From: Azotobacter salinestris | GTDB taxonomy: Bacteria > Pseudomonadota > Gammaproteobacteria > Pseudomonadales > Pseudomonadaceae | Direction of reading: 5' to 3' | Assembly: GCF_009363155.1 (NCBI RefSeq) | Contig: NZ_CP045302.1 | Location: forward strand, 943,001-1,007,000 | Length of the DNA: 64,000 bases | In this document: positions 36,955 to 48,257 of the stretch, one piece after another | How positions within the stretch are numbered: position 1 is the stretch's first letter | How the letters are laid out: each line of letters opens with the position of its first letter | Notes under the pieces: generated by a model | Told to the model about the DNA's origin: nothing | Seen by the model: the letters and a program-made list of their open reading frames with translations, nothing else | Database searches by the model: none | Made by a program: the position numbers and the translations under genes

Positions 36955-38260
36955 CCAGCAGCGGCTCGGCGGTGGCCTCGACGACGGCCTCCTCCTTACC
37001 CTGGCTGGCCAGCTCGCGCTGCATCTGCTCGCTGTCCAGCTGGCCGACCCACTTGGCCACCACCACGCTGGCCACGCCGTTGCCGATCAGGTTGGTCAGC
37101 GCGCGGGCCTCGGACATGAAGCGGTCGATGCCGAGGATCAACGCCAGACCGGCCACCGGCACGTGGCCGACCGCCGACAGGGTGGCCGCCAGCACGATGA
37201 AGCCGCTGCCGGTGACGCCGGCCGCGCCCTTGGAGGCGACCAGCAGCACGGCCAGCAGGGTCAGCTGCTGCATCATGTCCATCGGCGTGTCGGTGGCCTG
37301 GGCGATGAACACCGCGGCCATGGTCAGGTAGATCGAGGTGCCGTCGAGGTTGAAGGAATAGCCGGTCGGGATCACCAGGCCGACCACCGACTTGTGGCAG
37401 CCGAGCTTCTCCATCTTCTTCAGCATGCGCGGCAGCACCGACTCGGAGGACGAGGTGCCGAGCACGATCAACAGCTCCTCGCGGATGTAGCGGATGAAGC
37501 GCAGGATGCTGAAGCCGTTGGCGCGGGCGATGCTGCCCAGCACCACCAGGATGAAAAACACGCAGGTGATGTAGAAGCACAGCATCAACTGGCCCAACTG
37601 CACCAGCGAACCGACGCCGTACTTGCCGATGGTGAAGGCCATGGCGCCGAAGGCGCCGATGGGCGCGACCTTCATGATCATGTTGATGATGCCGAACATC
37701 ACGTGGGCGATGCGGTCGATGAACTCCAGCACCGGACGGCCGAAGTCGCCCATGCGCTGCAGGGCGAAGGCGAAGATCACCGAGAAGAACAACACCTGCA
37801 GGATGTCGCCGTTGGCGAAAGCGCCGACCACGGTGCTGGGGATCACGTTGAGCAGGAAGCCGATGGTGCTCTGCTCGCCGCCGGCCTTGGCATAGGCCGC
37901 GATGCTGCTGGCATCCAGGCTCGAGACATCGACATGCATGCCCACGCCCGGCTGCGCCAGGTTGATCACCACCAAGCCGATGATCAGGGCCACGGTGGAG
38001 ACGATCTCGAAGTACAGCAGCGCGATGCCGCCGGTCTTGCCGACCGCCTTCATGTCCTGCATGCCGGCGATGCCGCTGACCACGGTACAGAAGATGATGG
38101 GGGCGATGGCCATCTTGATCAGCTTGACGAAGCCGTCACCCAGCGGCTTCATCGCCTCCCCGGTTTGCGGATAGAAATGACCCAGCGCGATGCCGACGGC
38201 GATGGCCACCAGCACCTGGACGTACAGACTCTTGTAGAAAGGTTGTTGTTGATTGGACAT
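36929..38260 (-). CDS. dctA: C4-dicarboxylate transport protein DctA
   Basis: 443-residue DAACS-family symporter for succinate, fumarate and malate. Signature features: N-terminal [21 protein letters not shown], the Ser-rich hairpin [19 protein letters not shown], and the substrate/cation site [17 protein letters not shown]. Start [14 protein letters not shown] sigma-54 promoter lies about 120 bases upstream, consistent with DctB/DctD control known in pseudomonads and rhizobia; the dctBD genes are not in the window. Confidence 0.95.
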   Translation of the reverse strand: MSNQQQPFYKSLYVQVLVAIAVGIALGHFYPQTGEAMKPLGDGFVKLIKMAIAPIIFCTVVSGIAGMQDMKAVGKTGGIALLYFEIVSTVALIIGLVVINLAQPGVGMHVDVSSLDASSIAAYAKAGGEQSTIGFLLNVIPSTVVGAFANGDILQVLFFSVIFAFALQRMGDFGRPVLEFIDRIAHVMFGIINMIMKVAPIGAFGAMAFTIGKYGVGSLVQLGQLMLCFYITCVFFILVVLGSIARANGFSILRFIRYIREELLIVLGTSSSESVLPRMLKKMEKLGCHKSVVGLVIPTGYSFNLDGTSIYLTMAAVFIAQATDTPMDMMQQLTLLAVLLVASKGAAGVTGSGFIVLAATLSAVGHVPVAGLALILGIDRFMSEARALTNLIGNGVASVVVAKWVGQLDSEQMQRELASQGKEEAVVEATAEPLLVTEDAARR

Positions 38261-38382
38261 TGGCAAGGTCCTCGCGGGCGACGCCTTGGCTCCTTCCATG
38301 GATACCGACGCCACCGGACTGGGTACCTCCCTCCTCCGGGGAGATTTTGTAATCCCCGCGAGCGGGGCTGTACAGTCGAGGA

Positions 38383-38397
38383 GCAAGGCATATGCCA
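38383..38397 (-). promoter_or_regulatory. Sigma-54 (RpoN) promoter of dctA
   Basis: On the minus strand TGGCATATGCCTTGC matches the -24/-12 consensus TGGCAC-N5-TTGC with exact GG/GC spacing and one mismatch. Transcription would begin near 38371, leaving a 5' leader of about 110 bases before dctA. Confidence 0.85.
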
Positions 38398-38565
38398 CCC
38401 CGCCAATAGCCAGGATATTTCCTTTAAAATCAATAAATTGAAAAACAAGCATCAAGCCGAAACCACTCGACGAGGCGGATATCCGCCGGCCAGGAGGCGA
38501 GATCCCGCCAGCGGCCGGCTAGGCTTAGCTGCCATCGCCATGACCAACGAAAGGGAGAAATTCGC

Positions 38566-39351
38566 ATGCGTCACTACCTGCCCGGCCTGCTTCTGCTGGC
38601 CTTCAGCACCGCCAGTCTGGCGGAGATCCAGACCCGCGAGCTGAGTTACCGGAGCGCCGACGGCACGCCCCTGGTGGGCTACTACGCCTACGACGACGCC
38701 ATCGAAGGCCCACGCCCCGGCGTCGTGGTCGTGCACGAATGGTGGGGGCTTAACGACTACGCCAAGCGCCGCGCCCGCGACCTCGCCGGTCTCGGCTACA
38801 GCGCCCTGGCCATCGACATGTACGGCCAGGGCAAGAACACCCAGCATCCGGCCGACGCCCAGGCCTTCATGCAGGCCGCCACGGCCAACGCCGAGAACGC
38901 CAGGGGCCGCTTCCTCGCCGGCCTGGAGCTGCTCAAGGCCCAGCCGCAGACCGACAGCCGGAAGATCGCCGCGATCGGCTACTGCTTCGGCGGCAAGGTG
39001 GTGCTGGACATGGCCCGCCAGGGCGTGCCGCTGGCCGGCGTGGTCAGCTTCCACGGCAACCTGGTGCCGCAGAAGCCCGCCACCCCCGGCAGCGTCAAGG
39101 TGCGGATCCTGGTCGCCCACGGCGAGGCCGACAGCTTCGTCAGCGACCAGGACATCGCCAACTTCAAGCGCGAGATGGAGCAGGCCGGCGCCGACTACCG
39201 CTTCAACCGCTATCCCGGCGCCAGGCACGGCTTCACCAACCCCGACGCCGACGCCCACGCCGGCCACGGCCTGGACATCGGCTACCAGAAGGAGGCCGAC
39301 GAACGCTCCTGGGCCGACATGCAGGCCTTCCTCAAGGACGTGTTCAAGTAA
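38566..39351 (+). CDS. Exported dienelactone hydrolase family protein
   Basis: 261-residue alpha/beta hydrolase with an N-terminal signal peptide (YLPGLLLLAFSTASLA). Catalytic triad of the DLH type: nucleophile Cys in AIGYCFGGKVVLDMA, Asp in VAHGEADSFVSDQD, and His in YPGARHGFTNPDAD. VVVHEWWGLNDYAKRRA contains the conserved Glu that tunes the Cys. Substrate unknown; periplasmic location inferred. Divergent from dctA. Confidence 0.9.
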   Translation: MRHYLPGLLLLAFSTASLAEIQTRELSYRSADGTPLVGYYAYDDAIEGPRPGVVVVHEWWGLNDYAKRRARDLAGLGYSALAIDMYGQGKNTQHPADAQAFMQAATANAENARGRFLAGLELLKAQPQTDSRKIAAIGYCFGGKVVLDMARQGVPLAGVVSFHGNLVPQKPATPGSVKVRILVAHGEADSFVSDQDIANFKREMEQAGADYRFNRYPGARHGFTNPDADAHAGHGLDIGYQKEADERSWADMQAFLKDVFK

Positions 39352-39444
39352 CCGGCCGCGATACGGACGGTGGAAGGCGCGGCACGGCTTTCCACCCCGC
39401 GAAATCCCCTACCCGCCCGTCGCCGCTCGCGGCAGAATGCGGCG

Positions 39445-40155
39445 ATGACCCTCTCCAATCCCCTGCCCCCCTGCCTGAGCGAACCGAGCGAGCGCTGGCC
39501 GCTGCCCCTGGCGCTGTCCGCCACCGTGTTCCATAGCGCCCGCTTCGAGCCGGGCCTGCTGCGAGCCGCCGACTTCGACGCCTGCGGCATCGCGCCGGTA
39601 CGCGGCGCCGCCAAGCGCCAGGCCGAATACCTGGCCGGACGCCTCTGCGCGCGCCAGGCCCTGCAGCGGCTGACCGGCACGCCCGACGTACCGGCAATCG
39701 GCGAGGACCGCGCGCCGCAGTGGCCTGCCGGCGTGGTCGGCTCCATCACCCATGGCGCCGGCTGGGCCGCGGCCCTGGTCGGACAGGCGGATGCCTGGCG
39801 CGGCCTGGGGCTGGACACCGAACTCCTGCTTCCCACCGGCCGCGCCCGGCGCCTGGTCGGGCAGATCCTCACTCCCGCCGAACTCGGCCGCCTGCCCGAC
39901 ACCCCCGAGGCGCAGGCCTGGCTGACCAGCCTGACCTTCTCCCTCAAGGAAAGCCTGTTCAAGGCGCTCTACCCGCTGGTTCGCCGGCGCTTCTACTTCG
40001 AGCATGCCGAACTGCTCGACTGGACCCCCGCCGGAACGGCCCGCCTGCGCCTGCTCGAAGGCCTCGGCCCCGACTGGCCGGCCGGCAGCCTGCTCGAAGG
40101 CCAGTTCGTCTGCGAAGGCGAGCGCCTGCTGACCCTGATCGCCATCCCCGCCTGA
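39445..40155 (+). CDS. 4'-phosphopantetheinyl transferase (EntD/PcpS type)
   Basis: 236-residue Sfp/EntD-like transferase that activates carrier proteins with the phosphopantetheine arm. Motifs: VVGSITHGAGWAAALVG, the Mg-binding WRGLGLDTE (Asp/Glu) and FSLKESLFKALYPL. Length and the single-gene context match PcpS, which serves both fatty acid ACP and siderophore synthases in Pseudomonas. The start MTLSNPLPPC is placed at the first Met after the noncoding leader. Confidence 0.9.
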   Translation: MTLSNPLPPCLSEPSERWPLPLALSATVFHSARFEPGLLRAADFDACGIAPVRGAAKRQAEYLAGRLCARQALQRLTGTPDVPAIGEDRAPQWPAGVVGSITHGAGWAAALVGQADAWRGLGLDTELLLPTGRARRLVGQILTPAELGRLPDTPEAQAWLTSLTFSLKESLFKALYPLVRRRFYFEHAELLDWTPAGTARLRLLEGLGPDWPAGSLLEGQFVCEGERLLTLIAIPA

Positions 40156-40306
40156 GGCCTACGTCCGCAGCTTGTACCGTGGATGGCCACCCCGTGGAAA
40201 ACCGCGCAGCGTTTTTCCATCGGCGAGGCCGCGGCCGAGCCTCCTGCCACCGATGGAGCCAAGGCAGGCGCCGAAGCGCTCCGCGCCATGGCAGAAAAAT
40301 GAAAAA

Positions 40307-40322
40307 ACACAAGATATTGTGT
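40307..40322. promoter_or_regulatory. NrdR box 1
   Basis: ACACAAGATATTGTGT agrees with the NrdR consensus (acaCwAtATaTwGtgt) at all but one position, with perfect outer arms ACACAA/TTGTGT. NrdR represses ribonucleotide reductase genes when dATP is high. Confidence 0.78.
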
Positions 40323-40451
40323 TCCCCCGCACAGGGCGGAAACCCTTCCCCGGACCGCCGATTTTCGCGGCGTCGACGACGAGCGGCGCAAGCCAGGCGG
40401 GACGCGGCCTGCACGAAAATACCCTCCTGCCGCCCACAGAAGACCCACACT

Positions 40452-40460
40452 TTATCCACA
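40452..40460 (+). promoter_or_regulatory. DnaA box
   Basis: Perfect TTATCCACA. DnaA boxes upstream of nrdAB link its transcription to the replication cycle in E. coli; the same role here is inferred. Confidence 0.6.
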
Positions 40461-40499
40461 GCTTACCCCCTGCCGCTTCGCCTTGCATAAGCCCCCTAC

Positions 40500-40515
40500 A
40501 CGCATTATCTTGTAT
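40500..40515. promoter_or_regulatory. NrdR-like box 2 (weak)
   Basis: ACGCATTATCTTGTAT fits the NrdR consensus with one mismatch at a core position and less symmetric arms. Confidence 0.4.
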
Positions 40516-40721
40516 CCCCATTCAGCCAGACCCCTACATATAGGGATATAGACCGGGAGCCGGCCCCCTTCGCAAGACCTCTGGAGGCTCCAGTCCGCAG
40601 ACTGGTCCATCCGGTTTCCCATACTGAAAAGATCATGTTCAGCCAGCCGCCGATGCGGCTGGCATTGCTTTCGGCGCAGGGTAGGCGCCGGACTCGAGGG
40701 GTATGCCGCCGACAGCGCGTA

Positions 40722-40737
40722 CCACTAGATATTGTGG
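40722..40737. promoter_or_regulatory. NrdR box 3
   Basis: CCACTAGATATTGTGG matches the NrdR core CwAgATaTtG; it lies 146 bases before the nrdA start. Confidence 0.72.
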
Positions 40738-40883
40738 TTCAGCCCCAGGCACGGAGCCGCATTCGACAGACCAGGAGGACGCCTGCCGCAGCCATCCATC
40801 CACCGTTTCCGCACCGGATCTCCGGGCGGGCGGATCGCTGCGTCAGCCGCCCGAGCAGACACCTTTGACAATGGAGGAGCTTC

Positions 40884-43766
<2,883 letters not shown>

Positions 43767-44052
43767 CAGGTGCCGCACGAATCTGAGCGGCGCCCGCGTT
43801 GTTGCCGGCCCGCCCGACCCCGGTCACGTACTTCAGTACGCTCCCGGGGCCGGGCAACCCGGCGCCTAGCGCTCACTCGCTCAGCTTCGCGCTGGTACGG
43901 AGATGACTTCGACGCCCTCTCCCCCAAGGGAGAGGGCCAGGGAGAAGGCGAAGCCAACGCCCCGTTCCCCCAGATTCCGCGCTTCCCGCGCCGCGGGAAG
44001 CCAACCGACTTGCACCGACCGGCCCGCCCGGTCCCGACCAGGAGAACCCGCC
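43767..44052 (+). other. nrdA-nrdB spacer with a perfect hairpin
   Basis: 286 bases. At 43914-43937 there is a perfect 10-bp stem GCCCTCTCCC / GGGAGAGGGC with a CCAA loop, a hairpin of the type dispersed in Pseudomonas genomes. There is no U-run after it, so it is not a strong terminator and may stabilise or process the nrdAB transcript (inference). Confidence 0.55.
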
Positions 44053-45300
44053 ATGCTCAGCTGGGACGAATTCGATCAACCCGAAGAAGGCGCCGCCAAG
44101 CCCGCCGCCGCCGCGCAACCGCAGGCCACCATGACCCTGGAGCGTCTGAACAGCGTCGGCGACGCCGCCGCCCACGAGGCCCGCGCCGTCACCGCCGACG
44201 ACTCCGACGCCGTGGCCCGCGCCAAGGCCGCGCTCAACGAACTGGACATCCGCGAGGGCCTCGAAGACCTCGAAGGCGCCAGCGCCCGCGTGCGCGTCGA
44301 CGAGAAGCGCATGATCAACTGCCGCGCCGACCTCAACCAGCTCGTCCCCTTCAAGTACGACTGGGCCTGGCAGAAGTACCTCGACGGCTGCGCCAACCAC
44401 TGGATGCCGCAGGAAGTCAACATGAACGCCGACATCGCCCTGTGGAAGAGCCAGGACGGCCTGACCGAGGACGAGCGGCGCATCGTCATGCGCAACCTCG
44501 GCTTCTTCTCCACCGCCGACAGTCTGGTCGCCAACAACCTGGCGCTGGCCGTGTACCGCCTGATCACCAACCCCGAGTGCCGCCAGTACATCCTGCGCCA
44601 GGCCTTCGAGGAGGCCATCCACACCCACGCCTACCAGTACTGCATCGAGTCGCTGGGCATGGACGAGGGCGAGATCTTCAACATGTACCACGAGATCCCC
44701 AGCGTCGCGAAGAAGGCGTCCTGGGGCCTCAAGTACACTCGCTCGATCTCCGACCCGACCTTCGACACCGGCACCCCGGAAACCGACCGCCAACTGCTGC
44801 GCAACCTGATCGCCTACTACTGCGTGCTGGAAGGCATCTTCTTCTACTGCGGCTTCACCCAGATCCTCTCCATGGGCCGCCGCAACAAGATGACCGGCAC
44901 TGCCGAGCAGTTCCAGTACATCCTGCGCGACGAGTCCATGCACCTGAACTTCGGCATCGACATGATCAACCAGATCAAGATCGAGAACCCGCACCTGTGG
45001 GACGCCGAGATGAAGGACGAAGCGACCCAGATGATCCTCCAGGGCACCCAGCTGGAAATCGAATACGCCCGCGATACCATGCCCCGCGGCGTGCTCGGCA
45101 TGAACGCGGCGATGATGGAGGACTACCTCAAGTTCATCGCCAACCGCCGCCTGAGTCAGCTCGGCCTGCCGGAACAATACCCCGGCACCACCAACCCCTT
45201 CCCGTGGATGAGCGAGATCATGGATTTGAAGAAGGAGAAGAACTTCTTCGAGACGCGGGTGATCGAGTATCAGACTGGGGGGGCGTTGAGCTGGGATTGA
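44053..45300 (+). CDS. nrdB: Class Ia ribonucleoside-diphosphate reductase, small subunit
   Basis: 415-residue di-iron/tyrosyl radical subunit. Iron-ligand motifs [18 protein letters not shown] and [14 protein letters not shown] are present. The N-terminus (about 60 residues, Ala/Pro-rich) is longer than in E. coli NrdB, as in Pseudomonas. It ends with [11 protein letters not shown], the tail that docks into NrdA; codons in the last dozen positions are less GC-biased than the rest. ATG follows a GGAGAA site. Confidence 0.96.
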   Translation: MLSWDEFDQPEEGAAKPAAAAQPQATMTLERLNSVGDAAAHEARAVTADDSDAVARAKAALNELDIREGLEDLEGASARVRVDEKRMINCRADLNQLVPFKYDWAWQKYLDGCANHWMPQEVNMNADIALWKSQDGLTEDERRIVMRNLGFFSTADSLVANNLALAVYRLITNPECRQYILRQAFEEAIHTHAYQYCIESLGMDEGEIFNMYHEIPSVAKKASWGLKYTRSISDPTFDTGTPETDRQLLRNLIAYYCVLEGIFFYCGFTQILSMGRRNKMTGTAEQFQYILRDESMHLNFGIDMINQIKIENPHLWDAEMKDEATQMILQGTQLEIEYARDTMPRGVLGMNAAMMEDYLKFIANRRLSQLGLPEQYPGTTNPFPWMSEIMDLKKEKNFFETRVIEYQTGGALSWD

Positions 45301-45333
45301 AGTAGGGCCAATGAGCTTCGGCTTGCCGCCCAT

Positions 45334-45424
45334 GGTGCATAACGCCCTGAAAGACACCAGCTTCATGCTGAAGGCCGCAGCCCACAAGAGGTTCACCGGG
45401 ATCGGCGAGGGAATGTTATGCACC
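45334..45424. repeat. 91-bp segment bounded by a 10-bp perfect inverted repeat
   Basis: GGTGCATAAC at 45334-45343 and GTTATGCACC at 45415-45424. The ends look like R boxes of integron attC sites (GCATAAC/GTTATGC), but I found only four further paired bases inside, so the fold is poor. It may be a decayed recombination site or an unrelated repeat. A 60-codon frame through it is not called. Confidence 0.4.
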
Positions 45425-45462
45425 AAATGGTGTGTTTGTTCACAACATCTGGTGTCGAATAG

Positions 45463-45579
45463 TATTAATCCGGCAATACGAAAGCACAAATAAGGCTCAT
45501 ACCAGTATCGGCATATATCCTTGATTTTCAAGGAGAAACCAAAATACAGAAAGTGCCCTATTGTATTGCCGGATTAATA
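45463..45579. mobile_element. 117-bp MITE with IS630-like terminal inverted repeats
   Basis: The 17-bp ends TATTAATCCGGCAATAC are identical and inverted at 45463-45479 and 45563-45579; the outer TA would be the duplicated target. The ends resemble those of the IS630-family element at 51268-52365 (TTAACCCGGCAATCA versus TTAATCCGGCAATAC). No coding capacity. It sits directly in front of the TIR gene cassette. Confidence 0.8.
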
Positions 45580-45631
45580 GTTAGGCCACAAGTTTCGCCG
45601 CCTATCACCATGTTCAATTTTTGAGGACCTC

Positions 45632-46267
45632 ATGACAATTCCAAAGGTTTTCATCTCTTATTCACATGATTCACAGGATCATAAGAAGTGGGTCATGGAT
45701 CTGGCTGTTCGACTACGAAACTCAGGGGTCGATGCAATTCTGGATCAATGGGAGCTTCAACCTGGAGATGACATTCCTCACTTCATGGAGCGCCACGTGG
45801 CGTCCTCGGATCGAGTGGTCATGGTATGTACTGAAAAGTACGTTGAGAAGGCAAACGCGGGAAGGGGAGGTGTTGGCTACGAGAAAATGATTGTGACCTC
45901 CGATCTCATGAAGTCGATCGACTCCAACAAGGTGGTCCCAATCATCCGCCAAGCTGGAACGCATCATGTACCAACGTTTTTGAAGAGCAAGCTCTTTGTC
46001 GACTTCTCTCAGAATGCAGATATTGAGTTCTCCTTTGACGAACTCGTTAGAACACTTGTGGGAGCACCACTCTTCCAAAAGCCACCGATTGGGAACAACC
46101 CATTCAAGCCGGTCTCCGAGACGCCTGTAGAGAGGACCGCCGACGCCGTAATGGAACTCATGCGATTCGTCGTGGGACGATTTGAGAGGAGCGTCCTGGA
46201 TTGGGTCCTGTACTCCGAAGTCGTTGCCGGAATGCGCGTGTCTCGGATTCTTCTAGGGATGGTCTGA
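45632..46267 (+). pseudogene. TIR/SEFIR-domain protein, C-terminus cut by an IS5-family insertion
   Basis: 211 residues remain. The N-terminal TIR/SEFIR domain is intact: VFISYSHDSQDHKKWV, LDQWELQPGDDIPHFM, VVMVCTEKYVEKA and GVGYEKMIVTSDL. Such domains in bacteria act in anti-phage defence, often by NAD cleavage or signalling. Clearly lower GC than its neighbours. After codon 208 the reading frame enters the IS and stops. Joining the 3' part at 47455-47573 in frame, minus one CTAG copy, restores a 247-residue protein whose tail resembles a winged helix. The truncated protein could still be made. Confidence 0.8.
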
Positions 46268-47450
46268 AGTAGTCATGTATTTCTGGCTGACTTCAGCCCC
46301 CCGCCGACTTTGAAAGCGGAGAATCGATCAAAAACGATCAGATCACCCGCTCGTTTCTGCGTTTTTTAGCTGCCGCGAGCACGTCGCAGCAACCGTTTCC
46401 CGCATTACAGGCGCACCTCTCCTGCATTCGCCAGTAAATATCGGCGCGCCATCCACAGATTCGACAAGGCGAACAGCGTCACCAACTGTGACGTGTTTTT
46501 GGCCAATCCCCGGAAGCGCACCTTGGTGTAGCCAAACTGGCGCTTGATCACGCGGAACGGATGTTCGACCTTGGCTCGTACCTGGGCCTTGGCCTTCTCG
46601 ATCTTGCGGATCGCTTTGTATAAGGCGCTACGCTTGCCATGCTTCTTGTAGGTACTGCGCCGGGCCGCGACCTGCCAGATGACCTGCCGACCTTCATGCT
46701 CGGGGCGCTTCTCTACGCCGGTATAGCCCGCATCGGCACTCACTACGTTTTCCTCGCCATGCAGCAGTTGGTCGACTTGGGTGACATCTGCCACGTTGGC
46801 TGCCGTGACCACCACGCTGTGCACCAGACCCGACTCAGCGTCGGCACCAATGTGAGCTTTTGCGCCGAAGTAGTACTGGTTGCCCTTCTTCGTCGAGTGC
46901 ATTTCCGGGTCGCGCTTGCCGTCCTTGTTCTTCGTCGAGCTCGGCGCATGGATCAGGGTGGCGTCGACAATGGTGCCCTGGCGCAGCGACAGTCCGCGCT
47001 CGCCCAGATAGCCGTTGATCACCTCCAGTATTCCCCCGGCCAGTTCGTGCTTCTCCAGCAGGCGACGGAAGTTGAGGAGGGTCGTTTCGTCCGGGATGCG
47101 CTCCAGGCTCAGGCCGGCGAACTGGCGCAGGAGAGTGGTTTCGTACAGCGCTTCCTCCATCGCCGGATCGCTGTAGCCGAACCAGTTCTGCATCAGGTGC
47201 ACGCGCAGCATGGCTGCCAGCGGGTAGGCGGGCCGACCGCCTTCGCCCTTGGGATAGTAGGGCTCGATCAGGGCGATCAGCCCCTGCCACGGCACCACCT
47301 GGTCCATCTCGAGCAGGAAGCGCTCGCGGCGGGTCTGCTTGCGCTTGCCGGCATACTCGGCATCGGCGAAGGACAGTTGCTTCATCGGGAAACTCGGACA
47401 AGGGAGCGGGTGTATTTCACCAGAATCGGGAAGTCTTTTTCAGGATTTCC
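46257..47450 (-). mobile_element. IS5-family insertion sequence, complete
   Basis: 1194-bp element flanked by a CTAG target duplication (46253-46256 and 47451-47454), typical of IS5-group insertions. The ends are imperfect inverted repeats: GGATGGTCTGAAGTAGTC on the left against GGAAATCCTGAAAAAGAC read inward from the right. One transposase gene. Inserted in the 3' part of the TIR-domain gene. Confidence 0.88.
46405..47385 (-). CDS. IS5-family transposase (DDE)
   Basis: 326-residue DDE transposase that appears intact. It begins KQLSFADAEYAGKRKQTRRE; the catalytic residues are in IVDATLIHAPS (D), VSADAGYTGVEKR (D) and QVRAKVEHPFRVIK (E). PDETTLLNFRRLLEKH is the IS5 N3/N2-region motif. Transcribed against the TIR gene it interrupts. 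Confidence 0.93.
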   Translation of the reverse strand: MKQLSFADAEYAGKRKQTRRERFLLEMDQVVPWQGLIALIEPYYPKGEGGRPAYPLAAMLRVHLMQNWFGYSDPAMEEALYETTLLRQFAGLSLERIPDETTLLNFRRLLEKHELAGGILEVINGYLGERGLSLRQGTIVDATLIHAPSSTKNKDGKRDPEMHSTKKGNQYYFGAKAHIGADAESGLVHSVVVTAANVADVTQVDQLLHGEENVVSADAGYTGVEKRPEHEGRQVIWQVAARRSTYKKHGKRSALYKAIRKIEKAKAQVRAKVEHPFRVIKRQFGYTKVRFRGLAKNTSQLVTLFALSNLWMARRYLLANAGEVRL

Positions 47451-47454
47451 CTAG

Positions 47455-47573
47455 ACATGACGATTGGGCAGGCGGTAAAGCAAGGACTGATCGAGCTTGA
47501 CGCCTCAGGCGACCTGTACTTGACCGCTGTAGGAAAGCACTATGCCGTTCAGCACAACCTCATTCGGAAGTAA
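47455..47573 (+). pseudogene. Displaced 3' end of the TIR/SEFIR-domain gene
   Basis: In frame with the 5' part once the IS and one CTAG copy are removed. It encodes ACMT-to-end as DMTIGQAVKQGLIELDAS..., ending HNLIRK and TAA at 47571-47573. The segment IGQAVKQGLIELDASGDLY reads like the recognition helix and wing of a small winged-helix domain (inference). It has no start of its own. Confidence 0.75.
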
Positions 47574-47650
47574 TGTGGCCTAACACCTCAATCCACCGGA
47601 CCTCCGGCAAGCTGCGCTTGCCTACGTCCGGTGATTTACAACGTTTTGAT
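47574..47650 (+). other. attC-like recombination site closing the TIR gene cassette
   Basis: Begins one base after the TIR stop with TGTGGCCTAAC, the perfect 11-bp complement of GTTAGGCCACA at 45580-45590 that precedes the gene. GCCTAAC fits the R'' box (RYYYAAC). Next come a 9-base spacer, the stem CACCGGAC, a terminal hairpin GGCAAGC/GCTTGCC, the stem GTCCGGTG, another 9-base spacer and GTT at 47643-47645. This symmetric R-spacer-L layout is that of an integron attC. The right box GTTTTGA departs from GTTRRRY. The inner hairpin also looks REP-like, so the call is tentative. Confidence 0.5.
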
Positions 47651-47695
47651 CGTTCCCACCTCGCCTTGTGACGCAAAGCATCACCCTGCTCCCAC

Positions 47696-48257
47696 GCAGC
47701 GAGTTGCCCGGACATCCCCGGTGGAAAATCGCTTCGCGAGTTTTCCACCCTACGCGGAGTTGCGGCCACGTAGGGTGGACAACGGCGCAGCCTTGTCCAC
47801 CAATCAGGCAGGCAGCGGCCCACAAGATCAGTTCTGTAAGGTGGACAACGCTTCGCTTGTCCACCGACCATGGTCATGACAGGCACGAGGCTCAGGGAGG
47901 CAGCCCATGTCCAACTACCGCCGCGCCCGCGTGCCGGGGGCGGCCTACTTTTTCACGGTGAACCTGCGCGATCGGCGCAGCAAGTAGCCCGGGTATCCCC
48001 AGTGGAAAATCGCTTCGCGAGTTTTCCACCCTACGCGGAGTTGCGGCCACGTAGGGTGGACAACGGCGCAGCCTTGTCCACCAATCAGGCAGGCAGCGGC
48101 CTACAAGATCAGTTCCGTAGGGTGGACAACGCTCCGCTTGTCCACCGAGCATGGCCATGGCAGGCACGAGGCTCAGGGAGGCAGCCCATGTCCAACTACC
48201 GCCGCGCCCGCGTGCCGGGGGCGAGCTACTTTTTCACGGTGAACCTGCGCGATCGGC
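47696..48257 (+). repeat. 281-bp tandem duplication: REP cluster plus 5' end of the RAYT gene
   Basis: Two near-identical units, 47696-47976 and 47977-48257. Each holds GTGGAAAATCGCTTCGCGAG-type, GTAGGGTGGACAACGGCGCA-type and a third REP palindrome, then the start of the RAYT gene. The units join at a CGCAGC(A/G)AG microhomology. The copies differ at scattered positions. Confidence 0.88.
47907..47987 (+). pseudogene. Truncated RAYT copy (first 26 codons)
   Basis: Encodes SNYRRARVPGAAYFFTVNL and then stops with TAG where the second repeat unit begins. Differs from the full gene at one residue in this stretch (A for S). Created by the 281-bp duplication; no catalytic residues are present. Confidence 0.85.

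Larger units (their letters stand above)
40156..40883 (+). promoter_or_regulatory. nrdAB upstream region with regulatory boxes
   Basis: About 730 bases without a convincing gene. From left to right it holds a REP remnant (40177-40222), a NrdR-type box (40307), a DnaA box (40452), a weaker NrdR-type box (40500), a hairpin GCCAGCCGC/GCGGCTGGC near 40644-40665, and a further NrdR-type box (40722). Short open frames here have no ribosome site or similarity. Confidence 0.6.

Noticed and set aside
40635-40868. 77-codon ORF upstream of nrdA
   Set aside because: Overlaps the hairpin and NrdR box; composition is not protein-like.
45311-45493. 60-codon ORF after nrdB
   Set aside because: It runs through the inverted-repeat segment and into the MITE end, with no ribosome site.
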